Part shown: positions 23,861 through 35,962 of the stretch, piece after piece | How positions within the stretch are numbered: position 1 is the first letter of the stretch | How the letters are laid out: the number at the start of each line of letters is the position of its first letter | Assembly: GCA_031472005.1 (NCBI GenBank) | Contig: PZJY01000008.1 | Span: 806,001-870,000, forward strand | Direction: 5' to 3' | Source of the DNA: Tetracladium setigerum | Taxonomy: Eukaryota > Ascomycota > Leotiomycetes > Helotiales | DNA: 64,000 nucleotides | The notes under the pieces: model-generated | Told to the model about the DNA's origin: nothing | What the model saw: only the letters and a program-made list of their open reading frames with translations | Database searches by the model: none | Made by a program: the position numbers and the translations under genes

Positions 23861-26800
23861 TTATTTAGGAGCCTCTCCATCCACAAAGCGCAGAGCCTCC
23901 TCTTTACTCACAACCTCAATTCCACTCGTTTTGTTGTGAAAGGTGACCCCGTAGCACTTATCAGCGACGAGTAACATCTCAGGTCGGAACGTAGTGCAAA
24001 TAAATTGACCGCTCATCGCCCCGGGACTTCTCTCTTCACCATCACCACCTTGACTCTGCTCACTCTGCTGCGCCGAGATCTCTTCTAGCATTTGAGCAAC
24101 TGCAGTACGGTATTGGGCGTCGAGATTAGCGTCGATTTCATCAAAGAGGTAGAATGGCGCGGGATCGCATTGCTGGATGGCGAATACGAGTGCGAGGGCA
24201 CAGAGACCTGTTTTGCATTAGTTTGATTGTAAAAATGCTAGAGGATGGGGGGAGGAATGAGGAATGCATACTCTTCTGCCCACCGCTCAACTGTTGAATC
24301 TTCTGTTGATCGTCGTGCTTGCTGTTAAACGAAACGCTGATGCCAACACCAGTATAACTCTCCACACTCTCTCGATTCTCCGGCTCGGAATCATCTTCGC
24401 GGTTGCGCTGGTCAGTCTTGCGTTGGATGACGAGACGACCACGACCAGCTGGCACGAGGCGTTCAAAGATTTGCGCAAATTCTTTGGAGACTTGCTTGAA
24501 GGTTCGCTCAATAGCCTCGTCTTTGCGCTGATCTAGGACTTCGACAAGATCTTGAATTGACTTTTGTGAATCGTCGAGTTCCTTTCTTCGCTTAGTGAGG
24601 TCGTTGCGTTGGTTCGTGAAGTTGTTGTACTGCTCGAAAGCTTTCTTGTTAACGTGTTTGTATTTCTTGAGGGCGTCGTTGACTTTCTTCAGCTTGGCTT
24701 GAATCTGGGAGAAGTTAGCTAGAGAAATATACCGACATCTTTTATACATACGACTTGAGGTTTTTGATGAATATACTTTTCGAAAGCTTCCTCGGGGAGA
24801 ACGCCTAAATCACGAATATTCTTCGCCGTCTCAAGAGCTGAGGCAGTCAACAAGGCTTTCTTAGCAACACTCTTTTCCATCCGCTTTTGCTGCCTTTCGA
24901 TATTACGAGCAAGTTCCTGCTGTTCCTCAACCACCCTGGCCTTCTCCTTTTGCAGGCTGGTGACCTTGCCTTCGGCTGTGTCAGTTTTGATTTCGTTGTT
25001 TCTTAACTTGGCATCGTTTGATTCGACATCTTTTTGAATGCGCTTCAGATCTTTCTGTGCAGCCTTCAAATTGCCAGAGCCACCACTCACCGAGCTGTCG
25101 ATTTCTTGACTCGTTAACTGATCCAACTTCAGTCTCAGATTATCTCGAAGCTCGATCTCCAATGACTTCTTTTGACTTTCAAGGGTTCGACGCTCCTTGC
25201 TGATCTCATTCCACTGCTTTTGCAAATCTAGAACGGCAGCATTGAGTTGTTCTAGCTGACCTTCCTCGGCAGAACTCAGAGCCTTCTTGAAATCTGTGCT
25301 CAACTCCTTCTCGAGACCTTGTCGAGTTTCGTCATATTCTTTAGACAGACGGTCTACGTTCTCTTTTCGACGAATCTCATTCTCAAGTCGCTCCCTCTGC
25401 CTCTCAAGCTGTATGTTTTTGGCGCTCAATGCTGCTCGTCCAGGTTCGTAACTGTCGTCAAGCTGTTGAAGCTTTTGTTCCGTCTTATGCTGCGCTCCCA
25501 TGGCAGCAGTGATAGCCTGATCCTTTTGCTCGATCTTCTTCCTGATCTCTGCACGTTGAACTACCAAACTTTCGTATTCATCTCGCCACTTGTTCACCGA
25601 ACGAACAGCTTGTAATCGTGATCTCCTAGTATCGATATATCCTCCAGTCATAGCACCCTTCTTATTGGCTGTGTCACCGTCAGGAGTAATGGCATCGACG
25701 CCGTGACTTCTGGCGTATTGACTTGCAACGGCGAGAGACGGGCAGACGACAGTTTTGCCAAAAACTTGGCTCATGGCTTTCTCGAATTTCTTGTCATACT
25801 TGAGCTTTGAAAGCAAGCCTTGAGCATCCATTGCCTTTGGTAGCTTGACTGCACGTGGGTTCAACCGGTTCAACGGAACGAAAGTAACTCGTCCGCCTTG
25901 TTGATTATACAAAGCAGTGATAAGCTTCTCGGCCGTGTCTTCAGTATCAACAACATAGTGGAATAGACTGTTGCCGGCTGTCTGTTCTGCGGCTGTACGA
26001 TAATTCTCATCGACTTCAAAAAGCTCGGCAAGGGTACCATAAGCGCCTTCGATATTGTTCTGGTTCTTTAGACGTCGTACTGTAGCCAGACCTCGAGATG
26101 TCATATTGTCCATTGTATTTGACAATTCACGTTCGGCTCGTTCGCTCTCTTGCCGAGCATCTTGAATGAGAGACTCGAGTTTATCGTCCTCCCTCCGAAG
26201 AACCTTTCGTTCTTCGTGCAGCTTCGTAAGAGCATCCTTTGCGGTGCTAACCTCCTCGGCCAAATCGCGTCGATTGCCTCCCCATCCTTCAAATCGGTCT
26301 CGGAGGGCAGCAATCTCGCTCTCCAAACTCTGAATTTGAGATTGGACGCGCTCAACCTCCTCACTTGCATGCAGTCTGTTCGCCTTCTGCTCTCCCAGCT
26401 TTGTTCCAACATCCTCAATTTCCTTCCGCAGGAACTTGTCACGTTCAGCCTTGGTCTTGAATTGCGAGCTTCTTCCTTGCTTGTTGTAAAGTCTGGTTCT
26501 CTTGCCATCAGCTTCGTCCAGGTTACCTTTGATCTCGGATTCCTTGGCTTTCAAGGTGTTGTACTGGGGAAGTACTTCGGCAAGGGTGACTTCCTTCTTA
26601 GAGATTTCCGCCTTTACAGACGTCAATTCTTGCTGCTGCTTGTTTCTTGCCTGTTCCGATGCAGACAACCCAGCTGTAAGATTCTTCACATTCAACTCCA
26701 GCCTTGCCTGGGAGCGAGATGTGTCGCGTTTGTCCTCTTCCAACTGGCGTCGCTCAAGATTGAGAAGGTCAATTTCTCTGGTCAGCTGCTTGATTTCCGT

Positions 26801-27656
26801 CTCCAGATCCGAGATTGTCTTTTCGCCCTGCATGAATTGTTGTCGGCTCTCGTCTGTCCCTCCAAGCCATCACTTCTGAATTGATCAAGCTCATCAATTG
26901 CGCTTGTCACGGCCTCCTGCTCTTTTGCATAGTAGGCGTACTCAAGACATCTGCGGTCCTTGTCCTTGTCTTGGTACCCTCGTAGCTCCTCCTTCTCCTC
27001 CTCCAGTTCGCTAAGTCGTTCCTTGATGTAATCCAGCAACTCGTCAATCTTAGATCGCTTATTGTTCGTCTCCACCATAATCTTCAGCGACTCGGTACGT
27101 CGTGCCTCGTAGACCTGGGTACCGGCAACCTCCTTCAACAAGGTCAATCTTTCCGGATCCTTCATATTGGTCAGGGCCGTGACACGTCCTTGGGGAACAA
27201 TGTAGTATGGATTCGATCGAGAGAAACCAGCCGTCTCGAGTATGCCCGACACATCGCTCTTTGTTGCGGCCTTGCGATCCAGGGAGTATTCATCCTTCTT
27301 CAAACCAATCGTACGTCGCAGGATGAGCTCATCCTTTCCAGTGGGAAATCGACCGTCGCTGTTATCGAAGATGATCTCTACGTAGGCAGACATCACGGCA
27401 GATCCAGATCCTTCGTGCAGCAGAGCCTGGCGCTCCTCGCGACCCATCTGAGTGTATGCATCGCTGAGGACAAATCGAATTGCGGCGAAGAAATTACTCT
27501 TTCCCGAACCATTTCGTCCAACAATTACGTTCGTCTTGGGCGAGAAGGGCTCGATGACGGTTTGCTCCTTGTAACTATAGAAGTTAGATGGATTCAGCGT
27601 CGGGGCTGAAGTGCTTACCTCTTGAAGCCTTGAATGATGATTTGTTTGATATACAT
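23861..27656 (-). CDS. SMC3: cohesin subunit Smc3 (apparent 1-base frameshift)
   Basis: Four exons on the minus strand: 27656-27619, 27574-24752, 24704-24272 and 24207-23861, giving 1213 residues with one base restored. Introns are 44, 47 and 64 bp. Smc3 pairs with Smc1 to form the cohesin ring. Seen: Walker A GRNGSGKSNFF after QGFKSYKEQT, the acetyl-acceptor lysine pair in IGLKKDEYS, a long coiled coil, the hinge (GAYGTLAELFEVDENY, DTANKKGAMTGGYIDTRR), a second coiled coil, ABC signature LSGGQKS and Walker B FYLFDEIDAN. The frame breaks at the CCC at 26858-26860 (GGG on the coding strand), between IDELDQFRSDGLEG and DESRQQFMQGEK. No intron fits. The gene is essential in other fungi, so a sequence error is far likelier than a null allele. 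It is divergent from RIO1 with a 378 bp gap. Confidence 0.95.
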
Positions 27657-28034
27657 CGTCGCGGTTTGCGCGGGGCAGGGCACTTGATATGTTCTGGGGA
27701 TTCTGATTTGTGTGAATATGGTCGTGGAAAACCGCATCAATATCACATGAACCTGTCGGATCGTGAGATTCAGAAGTAGAGAGAGGCTCTCATGAGTTGT
27801 GGTCCTAGATTTGGTGAATCTGTGCTGTCGCAAACGCGTGGAGATTTCCTAATCACTGCCCAAAGTTCGCGACCTTCACGCGAATGGAAGTCTTGGCGTT
27901 CTATCCACCGCCGCCCGCCGTCTCGCCTTCCACTGGAAATTCTGCCCGCAGACTTTCTGAAATTCCTATGGTGGGGCAATTGTCAAAATCTACGACTTGA
28001 CAACCACCACAGCACAGAGTTTACGCCCTTCAAA
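27657..28034. promoter_or_regulatory. compact bidirectional promoter SMC3/RIO1
   Basis: The 378 bp between two divergent starts must contain both promoters. ACGCGT (27834-27839), the MluI cell-cycle box of yeasts, lies inside. That would suit cohesin expression at S phase, but this is only an inference from a short motif. Confidence 0.45.
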
Positions 28035-29818
28035 ATGTCGGATTCCTCTATTCCTGTGTCCGCTATTGCAGGCGGCCAAACACCTACACATGTTTACGTC
28101 GCGAACCAAGGTTACGAGTCGTCTTCTGCAAACATCCCAGCCACCCCGCGGGGCTCGAATATACGGCAGACGACGAGGAGGATGAAACCTACGATGACCT
28201 ATTCGAGGAGGAGGACGACACAAATTTTGAAGACGGAGACTTTGACGGTTCTGGTGACCTCACAAAATCCTACAACCGTCAACGAAAACTCAACGATTCT
28301 ACCGCTACCAATGTTCCTCGAATCAACTCTCAAAAGCCTGCCGCAAACACCAAATCCAGCGTCGACGATCAAATATCCAGTCTAGCTAAACATGCTGCAA
28401 AGATTCGGCTGGATGGAGGAGGTGGTGAGAGGGAACGTACACATGGCAAGGACAAGTCGGATCGAGCGACCAGCGAGCAAGTGTTGGATCCGCGAACAAG
28501 AATGATCCTTCTGCAGATGATCAATAGAGGAGTGGTATCGGAAGTCAATGGCTGTTTAAGTACAGGAAAGGAAGCCAATGTTTATGGCGCCCTCACCACT
28601 CAATCAAACGACCCATCAAGCCCTCCTTCCCACCGCGCAATCAAAGTCTACAAGACCAGCATTTTAGTCTTCAAAGACCGAGATCGCTATGTCACTGGTG
28701 AACATCGTTTCAGAGGGGCTACAACAAAGGGAACAACCGCGCCATGGTCAAAGTCTGGGCTGAGAAGGAATTTCGAAATCTCAAGCGACTATACCTCGCT
28801 GGCATTCCATGTCCTGAGCCAGTCTACCTTCGTCTCCACGTGCTGGTAATGGGCTTCCTGGGCGACAAGAAAGGATGGGCTGCTCCTCGTCTTCGAGATG
28901 CGGAGTTGCAGGGAGAAGATGTAGATGAGCAATGGAGATTGCTATATATCCAACTCCTCGGGCTCATGCGTCGCATGTACCAAACGTGCAAGCTCGTCCA
29001 TGCAGATCTGAGCGAATACAACGTCCTCTATCACCTCAACAAGCTCTACATCATCGATGTCTCCCAAAGTGTTGAACATGATCATCCCCGCTCGACAGAA
29101 TTCCTCCGCATGGATATCAAAAACGTGTCTGATTTCTTCCGACGGAAAGGCGTGGATGTATTGGCCGAGAAAACCATTTTCGATTTCATCACGTCGAATA
29201 AGGAACCAGTCCAAGATCCCGCTTTAAGTACTTCTTTGGAGAAATTGTTCGTGGATCGTCCTGCGGTGGAGGAGAATGAAGAGGAAGTTGCCAAGCGAGA
29301 AGTCGAGACGGAAGTTTTCCGAAACCAATATATGCCTCAAACGCTCGACCAAGTCTATGATATGGAGCGCGATGCTCAGAAGATTGGTGAAGGCGGTAAG
29401 AACGACCTTGTTTACAGAAATTTGCTAGCAGATAAGGTGGTTCCATCGAGTGGGGAGGAAGCAGATGGAGAAGCAGAGGAGCAGGGAAGTGATGGTGGAG
29501 TGGGGTTGAGCGGGAGTGAAGATTCCGAGGACTCTGATTATGAAAGTCGGTTTGAGAAGGGAACGCCGCGTGGAAAGCGGTTTGTGGATAAGGAGGTCAA
29601 GAAGGTATTATACGCATCACGCATCCATTTATTTCAACATTCTCCCCTGTTTTCAATTCAATCGCCCTTGCTGCGAACGCATTAAACAACAAACTAATCC
29701 CTCACAGGAACACAAAAAAGCCGTCCGCGAAGAGAAGTCCGAAAAGCGAAAAGAAAAGATCCCTAAAAAGGTCAAGAAGAAGCTCGTCAGCGCTTCGGCT
29801 GGCAAGCATCACAAGTGA
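28035..29818 (+). CDS. RIO1: atypical serine kinase Rio1 (two apparent 1-base frameshifts)
   Basis: Coding from ATG 28035 (CAAAATGTC) to 29818, with one intron at 29605-29707, giving 560 residues with two bases restored. Rio1 is needed for late 40S subunit maturation. The N-terminal third is acidic (DETYDDLFEEEDD). The kinase has the RIO nucleotide loop STGKEANVY, the lysine strand HRAIKVYKTSILVF, RDRYVTGEHRFR, catalytic loop LVHADLSEYN and metal-binding IIDVSQSVEHDHP. The tail is basic (KKVKKKLVSASAGKHHK). Two frame breaks fall at GGGG 28150-28153 (after ATPRG) and GGGG 28715-28718 (after HRFR). One extra base at each gives a continuous Rio1. A 59-bp intron 28111-28169 could bypass the first break, but its donor (GTTACG) is poor. 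Confidence 0.94.
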
Positions 29819-30658
29819 TCTATCTACCTCTCTGTCATAGATAGAATATCAAGAGAAAAAAAAAATGAAGCTTTTGCTATCGCCACTTCGTCTGTCTGTT
29901 AGTTCACTGTACAGTACGTTTCTTTGCGTGGTTTCTACAATATTTTCCCTCATCTCCACTTTCATTTGAAACTTCACAAGATCCCCACGAGAATTTCACG
30001 AGAGCAAAAGGAAAATATCCCGGATGATGAAAATCCAATCTTCTCACTCCCAAGAACCACAGGGAATTGTGTTTAGCAGTATTCCCACCAGTCTATTGCA
30101 TAACCTCCTTCTTGATCTTGGAGAGTCGAGAAGCCGAGTAAGCATTAAAAGTCATTTTTTTGCGATTATGCGGATCAAAGAGAGCACTGACGGATTTTGA
30201 TATTTTTTATGTGTTGTTTTGGGATGTTCGTATTGAATGACATTCTTCTATTTTCTTCGCGTATTGCTTATTGTTCGAGTTTCTTTACCTTTTGAGCAAT
30301 GAAATGGAATGTAATGGAATTGTGATCATCTGCGGTGAAATATCCGATGAATATTGGTCTTAAATCGTACGCAAGAAATCTCGCTAGGTTGCTTAATCTA
30401 AAAGTAGATACGATAGATGATAGTGGATGAGATAGAGATCAAGTGAAAACACTCCGTGATGCGTTTCTCTCTTGGTTTCTTTGCAGGTTGCAATTGCCCT
30501 TTCCCGCGCCTCATCCCTCCTTCCCCTTCCTTCATTTCGTCTTCGTTGCCTTCTCCCTTTGCCCTTCGAATACCCCTTTTCCCATACCTTTTCGTCCTTC
30601 CCCTTGCCACTTCCTCCTTTCCTGATGCCTCTCTCCATCGTACCAGCCACCACCACCA
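29819..30658. other. convergent 3' intergenic region
   Basis: Lies between the 3' ends of RIO1 and the large charged-protein gene. CT-rich at 30475-30620. The frame at 30393-30659 (minus) is a low-complexity Lys/Arg/Gly readthrough of that tract, not a gene. Confidence 0.45.
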
Positions 30659-33600
30659 CTAATTCAAAGCCCCTCCCATATCATAACCGACAACCTTCAC
30701 CGTCAACTTCTTCAGCGGCCTCATCCACACGATCTTATCCTCTTCGATATCAGTCTCCATCTCAAACGGGTCTCCCGTACCCCCCATACCACTCTTCCCA
30801 TTGCATTGATCCCTATGCTCCCTAATCAGGTCCTGAATCTCATTGTCATATGTATCGAAATGATGAAGATTCGGTGTGGTCGGTTTCAACAACTTGAGCG
30901 CGTACTCACACGCCGCGTAACTCGCATCACTCACATTACCGAAGTTGTATCCAGGCACCAGGGTTGTTATCTCTCTCACGGCCATATAATTCTCTCCTTT
31001 CTCATCTCCCTCGACCCCTCCCTTCTCCCTCGATCCCTCCAACAACTCCTCCAACACCCCTCCACCAACCAATAGCTCAACAACATCCTCGTCAACGGGC
31101 CCACAACTGTCACAGAGACAAAATACGACCTAGCTGGATAAAGTTTCTGAAAATCAAGATAATCGAAATTCTCCAACTCAGCACTCGATTCCAGCCTCCT
31201 CGTTACCGAGATCGCGATACCGTCACGCTTATCAGCGCCCGAAATCCACAGCTGGGCAGAATATAACTGCCATTTATTGTGGGATTCGCGGAAGATGGAA
31301 CGGAAGCTGGTCTTGTATTTATCGCGGTACCGACTCATTTTCTCAGATGCGCGTTGGTTGGCTTGGTCGCGGGAGATGAGGGTGGCGATGATGGTTGGTT
31401 CATGGAGAGTGTGGTTTGTGGTTTTTCTTTCGGTGATGGTGTAGATGTGGATTCGATTTTTGTTTAGGGGAGTGAAAGAGGAGGAGGTGGTGGAGGATGT
31501 GGATGAGGAAAAGGGATGTGATGCGGTTTGGTGAAAAAAATCTCCTTCTGCTTCTTGTTGTTGGTATTGTGATTTGGGCAGAGATGCTGTTCTTGTTTGC
31601 AAGGTTCCGGTATCCGAATCACTCTCATCTTCTTCCTCTTCTTCGTCATTTCCAACTGCAGTCTCAGCCTCGACATGCACATCAACATCCATACCATCAA
31701 CAACTTCTCCACCATTGCCCCCATACTTCACAGGTTCAACGGGAAACTCATCAGGATCTTCCTCACTCTCCTCACTCCCCGATAGATCACCCGTAGTACT
31801 AACCAGCGCCGCAGCACTACAAGCGAATTTCGTGCCTCGAGCCAGCGATAATTGCCGTCGCTTCTCCTGCTCGGCCGAGCGAGTTGGTACTTTGGATCTG
31901 GTTGCAGTGGTGGTGGTTGTGGTTGCTCGATTAAATGCTGGTGATGAAGGCTTATTGGTGTTATTCGCAGTCGATACACCTGATGATGCCGCTTTTTTCT
32001 CATGAGCGAGTTTGATTTGGCTGAGTTCTGCTCGGCGTTTGCGAATCGCCTGTGTTTTGTTATTTTATTTGTTAGCCACTCACTCATCCTTACGCCCTGG
32101 TTTTCCTTTTCTTCCTTTTTCTCCCTAGAGATGAGTAGAAAAGGAAAGGGAGTTATCAGTTGTCAAGAACACGTACCTCTCGCTTCTCCATAAACGCCTC
32201 AATCTGGGCATCAAGTTCCCCCTGAGTAAGAGTAACTCCATGCTTCTGAGCCTCCACGAGTAGCTCATTCCGTTTCTTCTCACGAGCCCTATCATCATCT
32301 CGCTTTTTTCGAAGCTGCTTTGACTGTTTCGCTCGTAGTTCTTTGAATATATTTCGGGCCTTGTCTCCATCGATAGGCTTGGTCTTGGGCTTGTTAGATG
32401 TATCATCAGGCGAGGTTGGTTGGGTTGATGTCGCTGTTCGCGTGCTTTCTGGGGAATCTTGTTCGGCCCTTGTGAAGGATGCTGAAGGTGCTCTTTGAAT
32501 GTTTGTGGAGTGTTGGACTGCTTGAGTTGGATTCTTCTGGATGGCGGGGGTTGGGGTAATTGTTGTGAAAGTTGCAATGTTGGTTTCGGGAGGAGTGAGG
32601 GTAGCAGCAGGAGTAACGGCAGCAGCAACAGGAGTACTTGGATATTCGATAATCAGATCACCAAACACCACACCATCACCACCCTCACCAACAAGATCAT
32701 CTTCATCATCCGAATCCATAAACGGACGACGAGGTTTCTTCGCCGATTTAGAGGTTGGCTTCTGCTGTTTCAGTGCCTCAACTTCCTTTGCGAGCCTGAC
32801 CTTTTCATTCTGTGCTGCAACGACAGCTGCATGTCGGCTAGCTTCTTTTCTGTTTTTAGCTTGCATTGCTTGTCGCATAGCATCTAGTTGTTCCTTTCTC
32901 CTCTTATCTTCTGCAGCTTCTTGAGCGAGTGTATGGTAGCCTTCGACAGGTCTGATAGATGATGATGGTTTTGCCTGCGCGAATATTGATGCAGCGTTCT
33001 TAAGTGCAGACAGGTTGGATGGCGATACCTCCGGAACAAACAACGAATTCTCATCTTCCTTCGGCGTGTCTGTAATCTTCGAAGCACTCAACCCAGTAGC
33101 CTGCCTCTTCGCAACCTCCCTCTTCCTCGCCATCTCCGCCAAAGCACCAGCATCAACCTGCAAACCCAACCCCGACCCCGTCCCTGTGCCCGCCATCTTC
33201 TCCCTCTCCCTTTCCCTCTCCCTCTCCAACCTCTCCTTCTCAACCTTCAACCTGTCCATCTCAATCTTCTGCACAGCCAACTGCCTCTTCAACTCCAACT
33301 CCCTCTCCTCCCTCGCCAGAATCTTCTTCCTTTCCTTCTCCCTCACAACTTTCTTCCTCGCCTCCTCAATCTCCTTCTCCCTCTTCACACGCTCCACCTC
33401 TTCAGCAGCCTTCCTTACCTTCTCGAGCTCGCGAGCGATTTTGGCTTCGGCTTTGGAGTCCGCGGCTTTCTTTTTGGCGGTATTGGCGAGACGTGTGGAT
33501 TCTTGAGTGTGTTTTTCTCGTGCGAGACGAGCTTGGATTTCAAAGGGGGTCTCGATGACCTCGCCGAAGAGAAGGATGTCTTTTCCCGAGGTTTCGCGCG

Positions 33601-34946
33601 CGATGATGGTTGCGGCGGCCTTGAGTTGACGTTGGATTTCGGGGTGTGGAGTGGGTTGTTTGGAGGTTGGTGTCGGGGTTTGATGGTAGGTGTAAGATTG
33701 TTAGAGGATTTTAGTTTCTTCTGGATTGGAGCTGTGGGAGGGGTTTGATTGGAGGAGGTGGTGATTGAGGAGTGAGGTCTTTTGGTGGTGGGTTTTGGTG
33801 GTACTTGGGATGGGATGGTAGGGCCGAAGCGTGATTTTAGAGGTATGGATTTTTGAATGGGTGATGGAGATGGAGATGGTGATGGAGATGGTGCTAGTTG
33901 TAATGTGCGTTCGCTCGTGTTGTTTGAGATGGTGTCTTGGTGCTTTTGCTTGTGATGTTCTCCTGAGTACTGACTGCGCTGAGATTGCACGTCAATCTCT
34001 TTCGACTCTCTTGGATAGGTCTCTTCAAGACTATCTCGTCGCCAGCGTTGTATTTGGCTCCTATCGCTTCTTTCATCAATATCAGATTGCTCAAGTTCAC
34101 CTTCAACTTTTCCGTTGAGAGATGCTTTTTGAGAATGTGAAGGACTACTGAATCTTGAGGTTTCTCGTCGAGGTAAAGGTTCGAGTCGCGAATGATAAGG
34201 ATTCAACTGATTTTGAAGGCGAACGGCGTCGATGTTGTCACTGGTGCGAGTAGCGTCTCTCCAAGGACTAGGGGTAATGCGTCGAAGCAGTTGACTTTGA
34301 GATAAAGTGACAGAGGAGGCAGAAGCTAGTGGGGGCTTTGAGATATGAGAACTGTACCCGTCGGATGATATATCAGGTTTGATAGCTCGGTAAGGCAAGT
34401 TCGGTGCGAAAGAGCTTGCTGACTCTTGTACAAAGCCGTCGCGGATTGTATTCCGATGATGAGATGGAAGCAGAGGACGAGATTGATGAGGCGTGAATTG
34501 TTGAAGACTGACACTCGTAGATCTTCGATATTGCTGCTCTGGAATTCTTCGCTCTTGCAGACTGACAGTCGTAGACCTTCGAAAGTGCTGCTCCTCTTGA
34601 CTTCCACCTTGCAGACTTACACTCACACCTCTCACCTCTTCCTTATGAACTCCACGATCATCACGCAAGCTCACGCTTATCGACCTGCTGAACTCCTCCT
34701 TAATCCTATCTCTCCTCATTCCCATCTCCCACGGCACAGGACTTATCTTAAAGTCATCACCACCATGACCATGACCATGACCATGGCCATCACCATCATC
34801 ACCATCACTATCATCGACGTAGCAGACACTGCTTCTTCTAGTTTCAAATCGAAACGACGCCGTCGAGAAGGTCTGCGGGGTTCAACATTCAACATTCTTC
34901 CACCAAGGGGGCGATATCTCGTAGGCTGCTGCGGAGGGGGATTCAT
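30659..34946 (-). CDS. very large charged, low-complexity protein of unknown function (three apparent frameshifts)
   Basis: Exons 34946-32177 and 32049-30659, with a 127-bp intron (GTACGT donor). It encodes 1387 residues if three bases are restored. I do not recognise the family. In order: a short N-terminus with an HGHGHGHG run; four spaced copies of an SxSVSLQ-type unit (SRSISVSLRDD, RGVSVSLQ, RSTTVSLQ, RSTSVSLQ; about 34510-34690); a disordered basic Ser/Pro region; a highly charged coiled coil of about 300 residues (RLEREREREREKM); acidic and Thr-rich linkers; and a C-terminal ordered part (about 250 residues) with KYKTSFRSIFRESHNKW, FDYLDFQKLYPARSYFVSVTVVGP and REITTLVPGYNFGN. Frames break at GGGG 34877-34880, GGGG 33641-33644 and GGGCCC 31097-31102. 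Each loses one base. The three pieces could in principle be separate genes, but none has its own start context. Confidence 0.72.
33858..33896 (-). repeat. hexanucleotide repeat encoding Ser-Pro dipeptides
   Basis: GATGGA/GATGGT units on the plus strand encode an APSPSPSPSPSP run inside the large charged protein. Confidence 0.75.
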
Positions 34947-35962
34947 ATTGCGTCGTATTCGTGTTTTGGTGGCGTTGAAGGAAGGGGGAAATATATATCT
35001 TGAAAGGTTGGTTAGGTAAGCCGTGAAAAGGGTTGAAGGGGAAATATAAGTTTGTTTTGAATTTTAGGCAGGTGAGCATAAGAGAGGTTGAAGGATGGAT
35101 TATTTCAACCTTTGGTTCTCATGCCAAGCATTGAAAGAATCAATATTGCTCTCGAACTTCACGATATCTTTGAAGAAAAAATTTAGGAATGAGCGATCGA
35201 GCCCCAAACCTTAAAATCAGTTCAGTCGCTGTAGGAGCAATCACCTCATTTACATTATTTCATTTTATAGATGAGCTTTCGATGTTCTGAGGTACTTCCA
35301 GATAGAGCGCGTCCAACTGATTTGTATTTCAAAAATGATCAAGTTCATTCGGGGAAAGATGAGAATGAGTTGCAAAAGACAACTAGCGGTTGCTCGTGGA
35401 TACAATCTGTATGTGTGATGTGATGAGTAGGTGGAGATTTTAATATTGCATGGAAATGCTCAGTAAATGGTGTGGAATGTTTGGTTTGATCATCGAAAAC
35501 ACCTGGTTGACTTGTTCTTGTAGGTTAACCATGCATAATGACTATCACATTGAAAGGAGGCTACTTGAGTTGGGAAGGGACACAGAGCACACATCGTTAG
35601 GCGCACGTGATCCATATGTCCTGACCAATGAAACTTTTCAACAGAAACCACCCAACACGGAACTGAGAAATAGACTGAAAAGGGAGGTAGGTCATTACTG
35701 AGAACGGTGAAATGAAGTGCAGGATATATTGGGTTGATATATATTACTTTCTGAGACGTAGATCTTCAAAAACATTTCGAACGATGAAATTGACAAGCAG
35801 TTTATGTTCGCATCCCTTGCAGGCACCTAGGTCTTCCGGGCGCCAGAAACGATGAAACAACCCCCAAAAACGCAAATTTAAATGAGAAGAACCAAAAAAT
35901 TAACCACAAACTCCAAGAAAACAACCCTTCACTTTGCCACCTCCACCCCAATGGACACAAAA
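34947..35962. other. intergenic, no gene seen
   Basis: About 1 kb between the large charged-protein gene and the 3' end of the zinc-finger gene. The frame at 35450-35701 lacks any support. Confidence 0.45.

Noticed and set aside
28111..28169. 59-bp intron avoiding the first RIO1 frame break
   Set aside because: Phase fits, but the donor GTTACG is weak and the removed part reads as good protein in frame. A lost G in GGGG is simpler and matches the other sites.
23861..29818. programmed ribosomal frameshifting in SMC3 and RIO1
   Set aside because: No slippery heptamer with downstream structure is seen at the breaks, and the same one-base loss occurs in unrelated genes.
30393..30659. 88-codon Lys/Arg/Gly-rich frame
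   Set aside because: Translation of a pyrimidine-rich tract on the opposite strand, in the 3' region of the large charged-protein gene.
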